DNA from: Morella rubra
Lineage: Eukaryota > Streptophyta > Magnoliopsida > Fagales > Myricaceae
Direction: 5' to 3'
NCBI GenBank assembly: GCA_003952965.2
Contig: CM025852.1
Span: 787,572 to 851,571 of the forward strand
Length of the DNA: 64,000 nt
Shown here piece by piece: positions 34,914-48,869 of this stretch (positions are counted from its first letter, which is position 1; every line of letters starts with the position of its first letter). A program made the translations under genes and the position numbers. The notes under the pieces are model-generated. The model was not told the DNA's origin and ran no database searches. It saw nothing but the letters and a program-made list of their open reading frames with translations.

Positions 34914-37900
34914 TCAAAAGTTACTAATCCAATTCATTTGTGCATGTTGAGGCTGCTGGAAAACACCAGATGGAGGCGTTCCTGCTTCAATTGGTCCAGC
35001 CATGGCCTGTGACTGTTGCATAAGTGTCGTAGGAGCAGCCAGCGTCTGTCCTGCAGCATAGATACCATTGAAAGTACCATGACCAGGCTGAGCAGCAGAG
35101 AAAGGCATATGCTGTCCCTGACTGGGGATGTTGTACAAAGAATTGACCGGCAAGCTGGACATATCTTGGCCTGGAATCCAGACAGCGGAAACTTCACTCT
35201 GCAAGCATACAACAAAAGAACTTTAAGCAGTGTATGAAGGGAATATAAAGGTTTCATGAGGTGTAAACGACATAGAAAATCTCCAGATGGTGGAAGGGAT
35301 ATACATTACACTCTAGAAAACAGGAAGCCATTACAATTGAGATTACAAGCCTCAGATGAAAATAGTATTCCAAAACTGAGATGCAAAGGAGAGAAAACCA
35401 ACCAGCTGGCGGGTTGGGTAGACATGATTTTCCTTCAGCTGAGATGCCAGATCCTTGATAGCACTAGAGCTTCCGGACGTCACTGCTGAACTGGGAGCAT
35501 AACCAGCAGGGGACGTTGCGAATGAACCACCAAACGGAAGTCCAACATGATTAGGATTTCCTGCATTAGCTCCAGGTTTCAATTGAGGCAGAGGTGATTT
35601 AACCCCAGCAGCTGCTGCAGGTGGTAGATACACATTGCTGGAAGAAGGCTGCTGGGGAAACCCATTGTGGCTTAAATACTGGGGCAATGGTGGCATATAA
35701 AATGGATGGTGGTAATAGTGGCCATAAGGGATGAAGTTAGGAGGATAAGGCTGCCTCAGAACAGGAACCGGCTGTGGAGGCATGGAGCTCTGAATAGGTG
35801 GAGTTGGACTACGGCTAGTCAGAGCTGGAGAACTCCCGCTCTAGAATATCACATGGTATGAGAAGCATACAATGGAATATAAGTTTCACCAAAAACAAAA
35901 ATCATATGAAATTAAAAATAAATGCAAACTACTTTAAGTTCACATTGATCCTAAAATGGTCTGTGCAACTCTTTAAGGCATGCAAAATCTTAGCCCATCT
36001 AGTAGGATTTCATAAAACACCATCAATCACAACAAGATGATCCTTAGTTTTTTCAAGACTATTGCATTAGATTACATCATCTCCAGTTACAGCGGCTATA
36101 CTATATAACCACCAGTCTAGGTTGATGCCAGCCTACGTCTGGAACACAAATTTGGATTGAATTTGACAACTGGACATTGTTCTCAACACGTATGATTCCA
36201 AAACAAATTCAACTAATTGAGCTCTCCTAGTGATCTCCACAAATAGATGGAGACCAAATATTTCCAGTCTTTAATCATGAATACACATGACAAATGCATA
36301 AAATTGAAGTGACAAAAGATGCATGTGCCTGAAACTACAATCAGAAGACCTAGTTTTTCATACATTTAGCTGGCAAAATCAGTAAACACTGTGTACTGTT
36401 TGCGCAAAAGGTGTGTTTCAGTGTTAAAATTTTGGGGCATGGGAGTCGGCGAAAAGGTGAAGATAGTTTATGGGAGTTGGTAAAAAAGTGAAGAGAGAGA
36501 AGATTTGAATGAATATTATGACGAAAAAGAATAATTTGATGGAGAGAAAAAAATCATTTAGGGATTTTTTTTAATTGGGGCCAAAATTTTACCGTTCACA
36601 AAACCAACAGATTTGGTCAACATGAAAAATGGATAGAAGAATTATAGATAAGCAGCAGGGTTTGAAGCTTACCAGGTTTGTTAAGTGAGATGTTTCCTGC
36701 ACCTGAGATTCAGATACTTCAAAATGCCCAAGTTGGCTCCTTAGCATAGCGGACATTATACCAAGATCATAGTTTGATGCATTTTGAACGGCTGGATTCA
36801 GGCCTTCTGGATGAGACAATATTTCCTGCTTCAACTGATCATTTTTTAAGTCTGAATCAGATGAAACATTACCCTCTGGAGTATCTTCCTCTTCAAGTTC
36901 AGGAGGAGAGAGAGATTCTTCATGATCAGGAAGATGTACTTGTGCATTTGGCAATACACTTTGATTGCTGGCAATAAAACACAAAATATGAGGCTTAATA
37001 ATTAAAATAACCAAAACAAAAAGCAAATCAAAGTAATCCCCCCCCCCCCAACCCGCCCACCAAAAAAAAAGAAAAGGGAAACAACTGAAATAACTAATAT
37101 TATTCAACAAATAGATTCACCAACCTAGAAAGTTCCTTGGCTGTTTCATGAGTCCCATCAGAAGACTTCGCAGAGCACAAGGAGTTGTTGTCACCACCAA
37201 TTCCACCAACCGGTTTCATACTTAATCCAAAATTACACTCGATGCTTCCAAAAATTAATCCATTTTTCAGAGCTCCAGGGAACTGGAAATGATTTGGAAA
37301 AGTTACGCGGGGCCTAACATTGACATTCAACTCAGCTGGTGAATGAGAGATGCCTTCAACTTTGGTGGTTACAACCTCAGATGTGATCACTGTTTCAGAA
37401 ACATCAGCAAGGAAAAAAAATTAAACAGGTTTTGTAGCAACAAACTGTAAAAGCTTCACGAATCTCAGGGACTCGAGAAACAATTTAAAAGTTACCTTAT
37501 GGGGCACGCACGTGTAGAGTTCATAGCTATAAAAGTGCTCAACATGTGCAATACACATGGAAACATAAAGTTTCAAGCAACTATGCTTTCATCACTACTA
37601 TGTTGCAGGAAAAAGAAATCAATCGGCAAATAATACCTTCTTTAGAAACATCAGGCTCTTGAGCTGACTGGATGACAGAATCTGATGAAGAGCTATTGGC
37701 CAAAGAATCGCCAGACACTGAAGAAGAGGGTTGCAATGGCTCAGATACCTTATTTTCAACTGTCTCAGCAGCTAACCTTTGGATCCCAACTTCTTTGGCT
37801 TTACCCACCATAGCACCAGTCTGTTGGGTGATAGCTGGTGTCAGGACCGGCTCCAAGACAGGGGAAGAAGCACCAGACTCAGTTGCTGGAGCTGCAGAAG

Positions 37901-40148
37901 GTGACAGTTGATCGGGATCCAATGTGGACTTTACTTGCTTAACTCCAATTGCAGAGCCTGTGGGGGGAAAGCCTGCAACAGCAACATATTTTGGAGGTGT
38001 AGCCACTTTGCTTACATCAGCAGCTGAACTACCATTAGGTACATTGATACCACCACTCAGAGATGAGTGGGAGGAGGGGCCATGACGTGAATTACCATTC
38101 GACATACTTCTGGGGCCATTAGAAATGATAGCTGAAGCTCTGCAAATGATAAAAAAAAAAAATGCATTGTGAAGTTTCGCAAATATATGGACATAAATCC
38201 AGAGAGATGGTAGATTTAGATAAAATGCCAAATGTCAGGTATAGATAACTAAAAGCATGAATAAATACTTGGACAAAAGATATACTTTGTTTCTGTAGAA
38301 GCTGGATTGCTTCTTGATTTCTGCTCAACTCGCAAAAAAGAGGACACGGACCCCTCCCCTACGTATGTGACTTTCCCTTCTACCAGCCAGATTCCTCCCA
38401 CCAATACAATCTGACGAGCAATTTATAAGAGAAAAGAAGAAAGAAGTGACCAAAAAGAATAGCACCCTGGCAGCAATATGCTGTCAGTATCTACACACTG
38501 AACTATAGGAACAGTTGGGTTTAGAAGAGTGCAACAACACAAGGCATTTGAAATTATCCCCCAGAAAGACCAACAATTTATATCAATACATAACCATTAC
38601 CTGTCCAAACCCTTACCATGGAAAACATGGCACCAGCTTTCGCATGGGAAACAGTTTTGTGAGAACGAAAAATAACAAAAAACCAAAGATTCATGTAAGC
38701 TAATATCCCAAATTCTTCATCGAGCTTCGGACATTGAAGTAGGATGAACATAGTCTAGCAGGATCTCTATCACAGACTAGAGAGAAAGCACCAACAAACC
38801 TCAGCCCCAGAAACTATACATATTTAAGTATTGGAATCTTCTAAGATGGACCTCTGAAGGCATTTCTTACTGGGAGGACAGGGAGGGACTGGATAGCATA
38901 TGCATATGGTCTATCATTATCCAACCACCAAATTTGAAAATTCCTGGAAAACATATTAGAACAATTACCTTGACCAGCCCAAGCCACATCAGATTTTTTG
39001 TTGCCCTGCAATAATACAAGCACTTATGAATAAATTTCTCTAACAAGCTTGATACAAGAAACAAAAGGCTAAATTAGCATTTCTCTGTTAAGGGGAAAAT
39101 TAATATAGCCAACAGATAAGGACAAAAGATATCTTACTTCTTTTTTGCGATCCCGTCTACTTTTCACCTCATGAAAAGTATCTGCCAACCAAACAAAAAA
39201 AAACCATAAAAAACCAAGAAACACTCTCCCCCCCAAAAAAAAAAAAGTCTAACAGGGAACTTCTTTTCCCTCTCTCTCTCAGCAATGAAACAGAAACCAA
39301 TCTGATAGCAATAACGAGGACAATAATAATAGTAATTTTACTAATAATAACTACGACAACAGCAACAACAAATAATGCAGTTGCTTTGCTTCGTTTACAA
39401 AAGATTACAGATTTCCATTAGTTTTTCTCAGCAACCAAACATAACCTTCAGAATAAAAAACAAAACCCAGAAAAATCTACGATCAGAAGGTAAGAAACAC
39501 CTACCCACCTAAACAAAATACTAAAAGAATAATTTTTTTCCCTCAGTCTCTCTGCACCCAAACAAAAAAATCAATGGTTAAAAAAATTCGGAAGCTTCTT
39601 CTCGGTTGCCATAATGTGCTACGTTCATTAACGATTGCAATTTCCCCTTCTCTTTTCTCAGCCACCAAACACAACCTTAAGCATTGGAAAACAAAACTCA
39701 GAAAACACGCACCGATCACAAACCCGATAAAGCCCCCTGTCCTCTCGCCCCCACACTACACATGTGGTTCGATTAAACTCTAAACGATCAATAATCCCGC
39801 TATCTTCCGTTTTTCGTTTTTCGTTTTTTTTTTCTACAGAAACATATAGATATACACGTACGCAAAACCCTAACGCACCGAAACAATGCAAAGCGGGGGG
39901 AATGCAGGCAGGTGCATAGATGCGAAAAGATTTGCGCGGTGATATTTACCCAGATAAAGGAGTTTCTGGGCGGTCTCGTCGGGATCCAGGGAACACTCCG
40001 TGAGCATATTGTAGATGTCGTCATCGCTGTGCTGCTTTCCTGTGATCTCCCTGATGTTCTGGATCGTCTTTCGCAACTCGGTAGGGATCGACGTAAAATC
40101 CCCACCAGCTCCTCCTCCTCCTCCCCCCACAGCAGCCTCGCCGTTCAT
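34914..40148 (-). CDS. GBF-interacting protein 1-like (DUF1296)
   Basis: Exons supported by frame and splice signals are 40148-39950, 39181-39138, 39005-38969, 38139-37637, 37389-37125, 36967-36673, 35840-35403 and 35198-34914, plus a probable exon at 38410-38286. The first exon encodes the DUF1296/UBA-like domain: FTSIPTELRKTIQNIREITG, then DDDIYNMLTECSLDPDETAQ, continuing into DTFHEVKSRRDRKKE. The rest is disordered, rich in S, P, Q and N. The C-terminus (AVWIPGQDMSSLP, then QHAQMNWISNF) is typical of the plant GIP1-like group, which is reported to bind G-box factors and act as a transcriptional co-regulator in the nucleus. The region 38286-38969 could not be joined in a consistent phase, and the usual RGG-type segment is not seen. 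The predicted total is about 700 residues, somewhat short for the family. Confidence 0.8.
36410..36600 (-). repeat. MITE-like element, inverse copy in GIP1-like intron
   Basis: This AT-rich block lies in an intron and contains GGTAAAAAAGTGAAGAGAGAG, ATAATTTGATGGAGAG and GGGGCCAAAATTTTACCGTT. Read on the opposite strand, these match the layout of the copies at 67-440. The surrounding exons are intact, so the insertion is tolerated. Confidence 0.5.
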
Positions 40149-40311
40149 GTCCTTCGGTTCCTGCTCTTGCTTTGGCTTATTGTTGTGTTCTAAGACACAA
40201 AGCAAGAACCAAACCCAGTAAGAATTGTATTATATTCCAAACACCCCAATGATTATATAAGCAACTTATGGAAGGAACATTCAACGTGAACACCGAGTCC
40301 TTGGGCTACAA
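40149..40311 (-). promoter_or_regulatory. 5' flank of GIP1-like gene, cut by gap
   Basis: Only about 160 bases upstream of the GIP1-like start codon are present before the N gap, so most of its promoter is missing from this window. No specific element is claimed. Confidence 0.5.
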
Positions 40312-40416
40312 NNNNNNNNNNNNNNNNNNNNNNNNNNNNNNNNNNNNNNNNNNNNNNNNNNNNNNNNNNNNNNNNNNNNNNNNNNNNNNNNNNNNNNNNN
40401 NNNNNNNNNNNNNNNN
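40312..40416. other. assembly gap (105 N)
   Basis: A run of 105 undetermined bases. The odd length suggests an estimated rather than fixed-size gap. Sequence character changes sharply from clean gene-rich DNA on the left to gene-poor DNA on the right. Confidence 1.
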
Positions 40417-43400
40417 CTATTCTCAATATCGCAGGCATGAGGCCACAGAATAAAGGACGGAAAAATTCGTCTAAAGTTGATCTGATGGTTAGAGAGCCTT
40501 TGGCGCGAGTTTTTGGTAAGCACTGTTCCTTCGAAGTAATTGTTTCAGTTTTTTAGTTGTCATTTTAGTTTAATAATTATTAAAGTATGGTACGTAGTCT
40601 AATTTTTGAGTATAGTTTTAGACTTCTTTACTGTTTAGTCCTGTGGGTGGTGTAATTTCAGTTCTATGTTTTATTTTTTATTTTTTTGTCAATTTCGTCT
40701 TAGATATATATTATGTAATGAATTTATTTACTAACTGTTTTCATACGTATATTTATTTGTGCCAAATAATTAGACTATACACATATTACAGAATAACGGT
40801 TCATGCCTTTGTACCACAATACCTATCGACATATGTGCTTCATTTTAACAGATATATATTATTTGATAAAGTATTCTATTAAACAAGAAAAATACGAAAA
40901 AGATATTAATAGAGAATCGAGAGCTTTAGTATTGTACATTAATCAAAGGTGATTTATCATTCTTTGAACTTTGTCACCGAGTACAAGTTTCGTTACATCA
41001 CACCCTAAGATACTTAGGGGTAATATTAGTCATAGTTGTGGAATTTTAGTTTAGTATTGAGTGCAAAAATAAAATATCGGTCTCCTAAATTATCAATTTC
41101 GATATTAGAATAATTTTAGAAGATACCATACTTTTTAAAGGAATCGGAAATTCTATGTTGCCGCCCGTCTTATAATTGGCTGCGTTAAATTTCGATTTGT
41201 GAAATCATGTGGCAAAAAGTACACGATAAATTAATTGTCCGCCGACAAAATTAAAATTTTATCTGCTGAAACAGAAGTTCATTAAAATCGGATTAAAAAT
41301 AATTTTTTTGTATGTTTAAAAAAAAAGTAAATAATTTTTTAAATATAAGACTATTGAAGACACATATTCATGCAAATAAGATATATTATTTTTAATTTAT
41401 AAATATTTTACTTATTTTATTTTATGTATATTTAAATTATGAGTATTTGGAGGGATTTCGTTTGGTCGCATTTCTTCTTATCGATTTTCTTTCTTGTTCC
41501 GATTTAACGTCTTATATCTTAGTTACCGGTGAGTTGGTAGTAATTTGATGTATTTTCAAAAAGTTTGTGTGTTCTCAAATTGTTCCGAATTTGGATAATT
41601 AATGGGACCAATTGATTTTTGTTTCATTACTTTTTATGTGGTTACTAACTTTGATTTTCAACCTTAAATACTAAACCAAGAAATCAACATTATAAATAAA
41701 TAAGAGAACAATATAGTGTGCCTTAACCATTAAGAGCAGCTAATACCATTGAAACATTATACAAAGATCCAGTAACTACAATGAACTTTCAGCTAATATG
41801 GTTCCGTATTCCAAGTTGTTCCTAGGGCAAACTATTTGATCCTTGAACCCTTCTCTGAATTTGTCACTCTAGTATCAATAATAGTAATGCCCAATTCATT
41901 GGAAGCTTGGATCCAACAATCTTTTAATACAAAAGCAGGAGTTGTTCGAGACTTGTCTCCAACAATGTCAGCTTTTGCCAAACATAATAGCTCTAAACGT
42001 CATCTGTATTGTGTTCACCATGGAATTCATCAATTCCATTTTGCACAAGGAGTCTCATTACAAGATTGAGACCCTAAGATCGGTATGCCTCTGAGGCATG
42101 GTGGGATAGACCGATTGCTCAGTCAAGAAATATACATAAAGAAGTACGCCTTTAAGAAGAATTAAATAATAGTATTTATGATTTCTTTCCTAACTATACA
42201 GTAGAACCCGTAGGTTCTTAATTAAGAGTCATAGTAATTCAAGAAAAGATTGCAACAATAACCTTTGATGTTGTTGACTTGATCTTTTGTAATTCTTTTA
42301 CTGAATTTCTGTCATGACTTACATAGATACGTTAATATTAAATAGCTTTTTGTATTATCAGTGCAGTTACATTAGTCTACTTGCGTTTGTGTAAGCCACA
42401 TGCAGCCCGTTTATAGGAGCAAATATATATTTATGTTTACGAGCCTACGTTTAATTTTCTCTAACTCAAGTGGTAATTTTCAAGTAATGCACAACTATAG
42501 TTAAATAATTAAAATATATTAAAATAAATATCCTAATATCTTATTTATCCTGCTTTCTGGAGTTTTACTAAGAATATCTCTCTCACTCACACTTTTATAT
42601 TCTGTTAATTTTTTTTTTTTACTTGAAATTATTTATTAGCACCATATTCTATTCACAACACAAAATAAAATTTATGAATCTCAAAGGAATATGGCAAAAT
42701 AGATAAGATCATTTGAATTATTACCTTAAACATACATAATTTTAGATATATAAAATTGTTATTACACATTGCAGCAATTCGTTTAAACAATATTTTATCT
42801 TTGTTTGATAGATTATAATAAAAGTTATCAAGAACACCTCTCGATAGTTACTACAACACGCACTCGCACGTGTAGCTACACTCACCCATACACTCAGAAA
42901 TTATCGACAGCATCTCTCAAGCTCCACAATTAATCAGTGATTTTATTATAAACTAATAAATTAAAAATGCTCCGTAACAGAAAGTTTTCCAAGTTCATTC
43001 ACTATTTGAAGAAAAAGGCAATTTACTTCGTTTTGATGTTCACATCTCAATGGATATCTTGGCAACAATAATCAAATCTACTATCCACATTTTTGTTATT
43101 ATTCGGTCCGCTATGTAAATACAGAGAGTTCTTTGGCCCTTTGTATAACGCAAATTCTTATCTCAGGTTTTTTATTTTTCAATTTAGGATATTTCACTAA
43201 GCAACTGCTTTGTACTGACATCATTTTATTAAAGTTATCATAGCTACTCTTGAGTTATTTCCAATATTTGTGTACATATAGAGGTTACTGAAGTCAATTT
43301 GTGGTGTTCCTAAATAAGCAAAATTGATTATCCGTCGATCAAGTTCATTGGAAAGTGGGGCAAACTACTAATTATTTAGCTCTGTAAAGAGATATATAGT

Positions 43401-44559
43401 TTTTTCTTTCTCACACAAAATCAAGAGTCAAATTATGTTTCAATATTCGTTTTTGCTACATGATTGCAGAGCCCATTTGCAGGAACAACTTGAGCATTAC
43501 ATTTTTTATGGAAAGTATGAGTCAAAAATTACACTATCCGTGCATTTCTTTTTTGAGCAAGATTTTTTATTAGAAGATGCAGTGAAAATCCTGCACGTTT
43601 AATGTAAAATATGAAAAACGGATTAGCGACAATTCGCATTATTTATCAATTATGTTTCTTATTTGTCTTTCTTGAAATGCTTATTTGCTTTTCTCAAGTC
43701 CTTTAATATTCACTTGCTTCAGAAAATAATTTGCAACATTAGTGACTTTCACGGAATCGATCAATGAATTTAGTTATGTGAATGAAGTGAACAAAATTTT
43801 CAAATACATTGTGGGGATCTTGAAATCTTCTTGACTATGCGTGCCATAACGTTTGAGCGTAACGTTCGGAGATGAGGTGGCAAGAGATAGTAGTGCTGTA
43901 TGTGCAAAAACACTGAAAGTGTGGAGCTGTGTAGCATTAGAATGGAAGAGTACTTAAAGTGTTTGCCTGCACAAGCGGTCTTAGTAATTTTGGGTTATTG
44001 AGAAGAACAACGGCGTCGAATCGCGTTATCTTGCGTGGAAGTGAGCGACGGGTTCAAATTTAGGCCGTTGGGTCGAAGTTAACTCATTATTGACGTGGCC
44101 TTCATGTTGTTAATTGCCCTTGAATTTGAATAACTAATTCTCATGTCTGTTCTATTAGGTTGCATCAGCAACAATAAACACTTTCAGCCCATATAACTGA
44201 ATTCCCCGCTAAATTGGACCTTTAGCCAGCGAGTATTGCTACAAGCTCATGAATCAATTGGCTTCACTAAAATGCATTTCTATATTTATTGGTGGAAATA
44301 CTTGCTTTGTGTTTGCCTTTTTTTGTTTTGTCTTTGATTGTCGTTATTTTTTTTCTTAATAGGTTCTCTTTTTATCGATATTTTAAGATTGCTTTAGCTT
44401 AAACTTTGATTTGTGAAAATATTTATGCATCAGTTTGGATAGGACTCATCTTTGTTTCCTTTCAGCTTAAGCGCATCATTATACATAATGATTGTCCAGT
44501 AGAGAGTAAAAGCATTACTGGGCTGTAAGTTTGGTCATTCCAGAGGTACGCGGGTTTTT

Positions 44560-47500
44560 TTCTTTTCATTGTGCTGTTCTCTGTTATATGCTGATTGCAA
44601 GCTTGGGGTTCTCTTCTATTATGATCTTATTGGGTTATTCTGCCAGGTGAATTTTTTATCGAAAATACGTCAGCGCTCTTTGCAGACAATTGGGTTGCTT
44701 TCGCTAAGGCGTGGCGTATTCTCTTGCTAGAGTATGAGAGAATAAGCAGATGAACTTATTATATTGTTTTTTTCATAGCACTTCCTGGGAATTGGCATGG
44801 TATACTTTTTGTGATGTTTAGTGATTGCAAAAATCCCTGCCTATTTTGCGTTTTCCAGAAGAACAACTTTGTTGCTCTATTATTTTCCTTTCGTTTAATG
44901 TTTGCATGTTTTGAATTTTTCAAATATGGCGGGTGTTAGGAAGTTCAAGGCTGGAATTAGATAATGATTCGACGCATTTTGTTGCTTCAGTGAGAAAGGG
45001 ACTAGGCATCATGGTCCAAACAATAATTTCTGCATTGATAAGCAATTATTAATTTCATTGATGTCGCAGGAGGAAATCAGGAGATGGTCTCATACAGATA
45101 ATTTTTTTGATTTCCCTCCATAAGGCTTGCTATTCGGCATTGGGGTAAAATAATTAATGTATTTATCTAATGGTATGTGATACCTGCTACTGTTACCACA
45201 ATAGGTGAGAAGAATTGAACTGGTAAAACTTCAGAATTTTTAGGTTTTTAGAATGAAAGGCGAAGCTAACAGGGCTTGGTAGATAGGAAGGGCGCGGCGG
45301 GTTTCGACCGGTCTTTTTTAACGCCACATAATTATAATTTCAGTCTATCTCGATTTTTAGTATAAACTTCCAAAGCCGCTTCTCTGCCGAAAGCTCTTGT
45401 AACCAATGGTAAGGATTTTTATTATTGATTGGGGTATGGGATTTTTGTCCAATCCTATTTCTTTGACAGACTTTCAGCCTAGAGTGTAAGTGTTTTCTAA
45501 ATTCATCTTAAATAAGATCCAGTGGTAAAAAGCAACAAAAGTGGGTTCATAGGTAGATTAACAGAGATCTCCTTATCTGTAGGGCTATGTCCCATTGGTC
45601 AAAAATCACATCAGTCTGCAAAAAGACCTACTCCGTTGACAGCCAATTAGCTCATTCTGTGTGGAAAGAGAAAAAAAACTATTTTCTATAAAACAAGGGC
45701 TCCTTGGCTTATGAGGGGAACCGATAGTTAATGATGCAGGAAAAAGACTCATTCTTCTTTCATCTCATCTTTTTTTTTTCGATGCATTTTACATTTACTA
45801 GATCTGATTTTGAGCTTTAAACAGGAGACTCGACCCAACAGGCAGGCCATCTCACCCTTGCTCTTTAGTTTTTTTGTCAGGTGTCTTTTAATTGTTTTTC
45901 GCGCTGGGACCTTTTTGCTAGCTTCTCTGCAGTTTAATTCTGTGATCGAACTGGTCTTAAAAATGGTTTCCATCAACTACATCCCTAGAAAGTTGATTCG
46001 CGCTATGGATTGGGCTCCTTCCTTTTGACATAAAAATGCTTTCCGCTTTGAGGATCCATTAAGCCCATAACTTAATTCTGGTTTTTGGAGTGAGCTGGGG
46101 TGTTTTTCATGAAAGTTCGAAGAATTTGTTTATGTTATTTTCTAATTTCACCATTTGATAGTCATTTAGTATGTGATTAAATCATTGATTATAACGACAT
46201 TATTGGTGAGTAGATAATTAAGACCTACGGTTATATTTATACTTTTTTTATTTTTAATAGGCCAGTTGCTCAATGGTTTTCCTGTTATTTCATTTATCGT
46301 AATAAGGAGGGAAGGGAGAGGGACATTTTAGATGATTAATTTAAAGACTAAGAAGTGGAAGATTTCCCGCATGGAAGCTTTGGTCTACTCGCTTTCAGCT
46401 CGACGCGCTACTTACTAGATTTATTAATGGAACGTATACGTGTTTCTCCGACCTTTTCATTTTGGATTTCGCTCGGTTATTTCAACTTTAGTTGTAGTTA
46501 TTTACGTTTTATCATAATATGATCTTTTAAAAAAAGTTCAGTCTTATCCTGTGGCGTAAGTTTGCATGGTATTTAAGCGCTTGATTGCGGTGGTTTTCCA
46601 AAATTTTGGTTTCTTTGTGTAGAAACCAGGCTGTATGAATTTTGGAGTTTCGTAACTAAGCCATAATAAGTATCCTGCTCCGTAATGTATTCGCGATCAG
46701 TTGCAGTTTTTGAAGAATCTGTGGCCACTTACATTGGTTAATTTCAATGCAATTATGCTTCTGAAACCGATTTGTGAGCGAATTATTCCGTATGTAATTT
46801 GCCAATTGAGATCCAAACCTGCTGCATATTTTGCACGTCCTTCAAGCATTACCGTCTTTCGCATGTGCGTTTAGAGTACTATTAGCCTGTCTCATTTCAT
46901 GATACGTGGCAAATCTTATCGGCTTCCAAAGGATTTGATTTTATAATATTTATAGGATATCCTCCATATATAATCATGTGTCAGGACTTAGGAGCTATAG
47001 CTTGTTTATTAATGCAGAATTTTGATTCTTAGCCATCAAATTAATGAAATTCCAGTCGATAGCTTAAATTGCATTAAATATAATAAATATTAAGTGGTTC
47101 TAACTTTGTTCTTTTTTCCTTATTGGTTATAATAGTTACAACTATTAATTTTGGTTTTTTTGCATTGAGTAATTCCATCTAGTATTGATGAATTCATTAA
47201 TGTAATTGTCAACACATTCAAGAATTACCAAATGATCTAAAACATGGAATTTCAAGCGAACTGAAAAAACTTTTTGTTCGAGTAAGTTATTGTTCAATTT
47301 GGATCATTTTACCTACTTGACGCATGAGTTTTACATCTTTTTGCGCATCAGCTTCTCAAACAGAATAGCCTAACATTAGTCATTCCTTCCTTTATCCACT
47401 TTTTTTGACTGTCTTAAAAGCATAAATCAGCAAATTATTTAATCCCATAACTTTACGCTTCATATCTGTTGGATAATTTTATGATTAAGTTTGGAACCTT

Positions 47501-48600
47501 TAATTAAAACTTATTCTATTTTTACACTCTTAACTTGTTGGATTATGGATTTTCAACATTTTTTTGTCAGTAATTTGGGATTTTAATCTAATTTAAAAAG
47601 AGAAAGACAACAACTACTGCATTGATATGTTGGTAGAGTTGCACGAACTCGTTGCCTGAAGTATATCTATAATTATAGTATGATTATAAATTGTATGGTT
47701 ATATAAGTTATAATTGTGTCTATTTTTCTCGTCCAATTAGACTATTCTATTTCTTAAATCAAATGGGAGAGGACTTTTGATACCTTATGACTTTCGATCT
47801 TTTGAAAGGGAAGAGCGTGCTTTTAAATGGCGTTTGCTTTGGTGTTCTCCATGACAACATCAAGAAAGGTCTCGCCATAGACAGGACTTTGGCAAATTTG
47901 TATAAGCAATTTATTTGACTTTCGTCCTTTCAGTCTTAGATAAATACAGTGAATAGTATGCGTGTTCTAAGTATCTTTTCAAGATAGCAGTTAGAAATTA
48001 AAGAACATACCAGTTCATATCTTAAATAACCTAACTGTTTAAGGTTCCACCGGGAATAGTTAATACTTGATAGTCTGGAAGTGAACAGTGTTTGATGCTT
48101 TGTACTAATATTCATCTTGCTATCATTGTTGATTAAGAATAGCTTGTCTTTATGTTAATTTTCTTAGGTAAACCTGACTCTTTTTTCTTTGAATTCCGTA
48201 TTTATCCTCTAAAGTCACTTTACAGTTTGATCTATCAGTCTATAACTCTTCTGGGTAGAATCTTTAACTGGTTATAGCTAATAGAGAGCATGTTGATGTG
48301 ATTAGCTTTCTGCGGCTGAAAGTCGTAGAAACTTACTAAAGTTAGCAGAACCAACCTCACATCTTCTTTCCATTTTCCTGGTGATTTCCTAGTCTTGGAA
48401 TACCAAGTTCATATCTGTTAAGTGACCGATTTATTAGCTCTTTCCGATGATTCGGATCATATCAAGCAAGTTCGACCCCACAAATAGATGACTTTATGAG
48501 TCTGGGGACTGGCAGCGACCACAGGTTTGTAGCCCATGTATTTATTTTTTTTTTTTTTTTTTTTTCAATAGAATCTGTACGGTGGCGGGCGCCAATGAAT
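44560..48600 (+). pseudogene. decayed or noisy copy of nucleotidyltransferase 3' region
   Basis: Position 44560-44760 aligns with 52750-52925: both contain TGATTGCAAGCT or TGGATTGCAAGCT, TCTGCCAGGT, ATCGAA(A)ATACG, GTATTCTCTTGCTA, GAGAGAAT and AGCAGATGA, in order. The open frame is lost. Near 46620-46690 and 48430-48600 it again matches 57405-57465 and 57455-57600, including an exact stretch from CCGATGATTCGGATCATATC through GTTCGACCCCACAAATAGAT. Spacing differs from the other copy, so pieces were inserted or lost. It is either an ancient partial duplication or poorly corrected sequence. Confidence 0.6.
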
Positions 48601-48869
48601 TTTTGTATGTCCATGGCACATATACACAGATAAATCCCAGGATTGAAGAGGGAACTCCTAACCCACATCTGTATTTGTCCGAGACTCCTGCCATGTAATT
48701 CTTTCTTCTCTCTCTCATTAATGTTTATGGATTAACGTTGTAATATAGAACAATTTCCAATAGCTCGAAGTGGTCATATAGGAAATCTCTGCCCTCGTAT
48801 AACAATGCTGGGGAGAAAGGTTAGCGTCTTAAGTTTCGGTCCTAATAGGATCCTTAATATTATTGATAA

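Noticed and set aside
40417-48700. Possible retrotransposon relic right of the gap
   Set aside because: I found no paired long terminal repeats and no readable polymerase or integrase motif; the repeats found belong to the neighbouring host locus.
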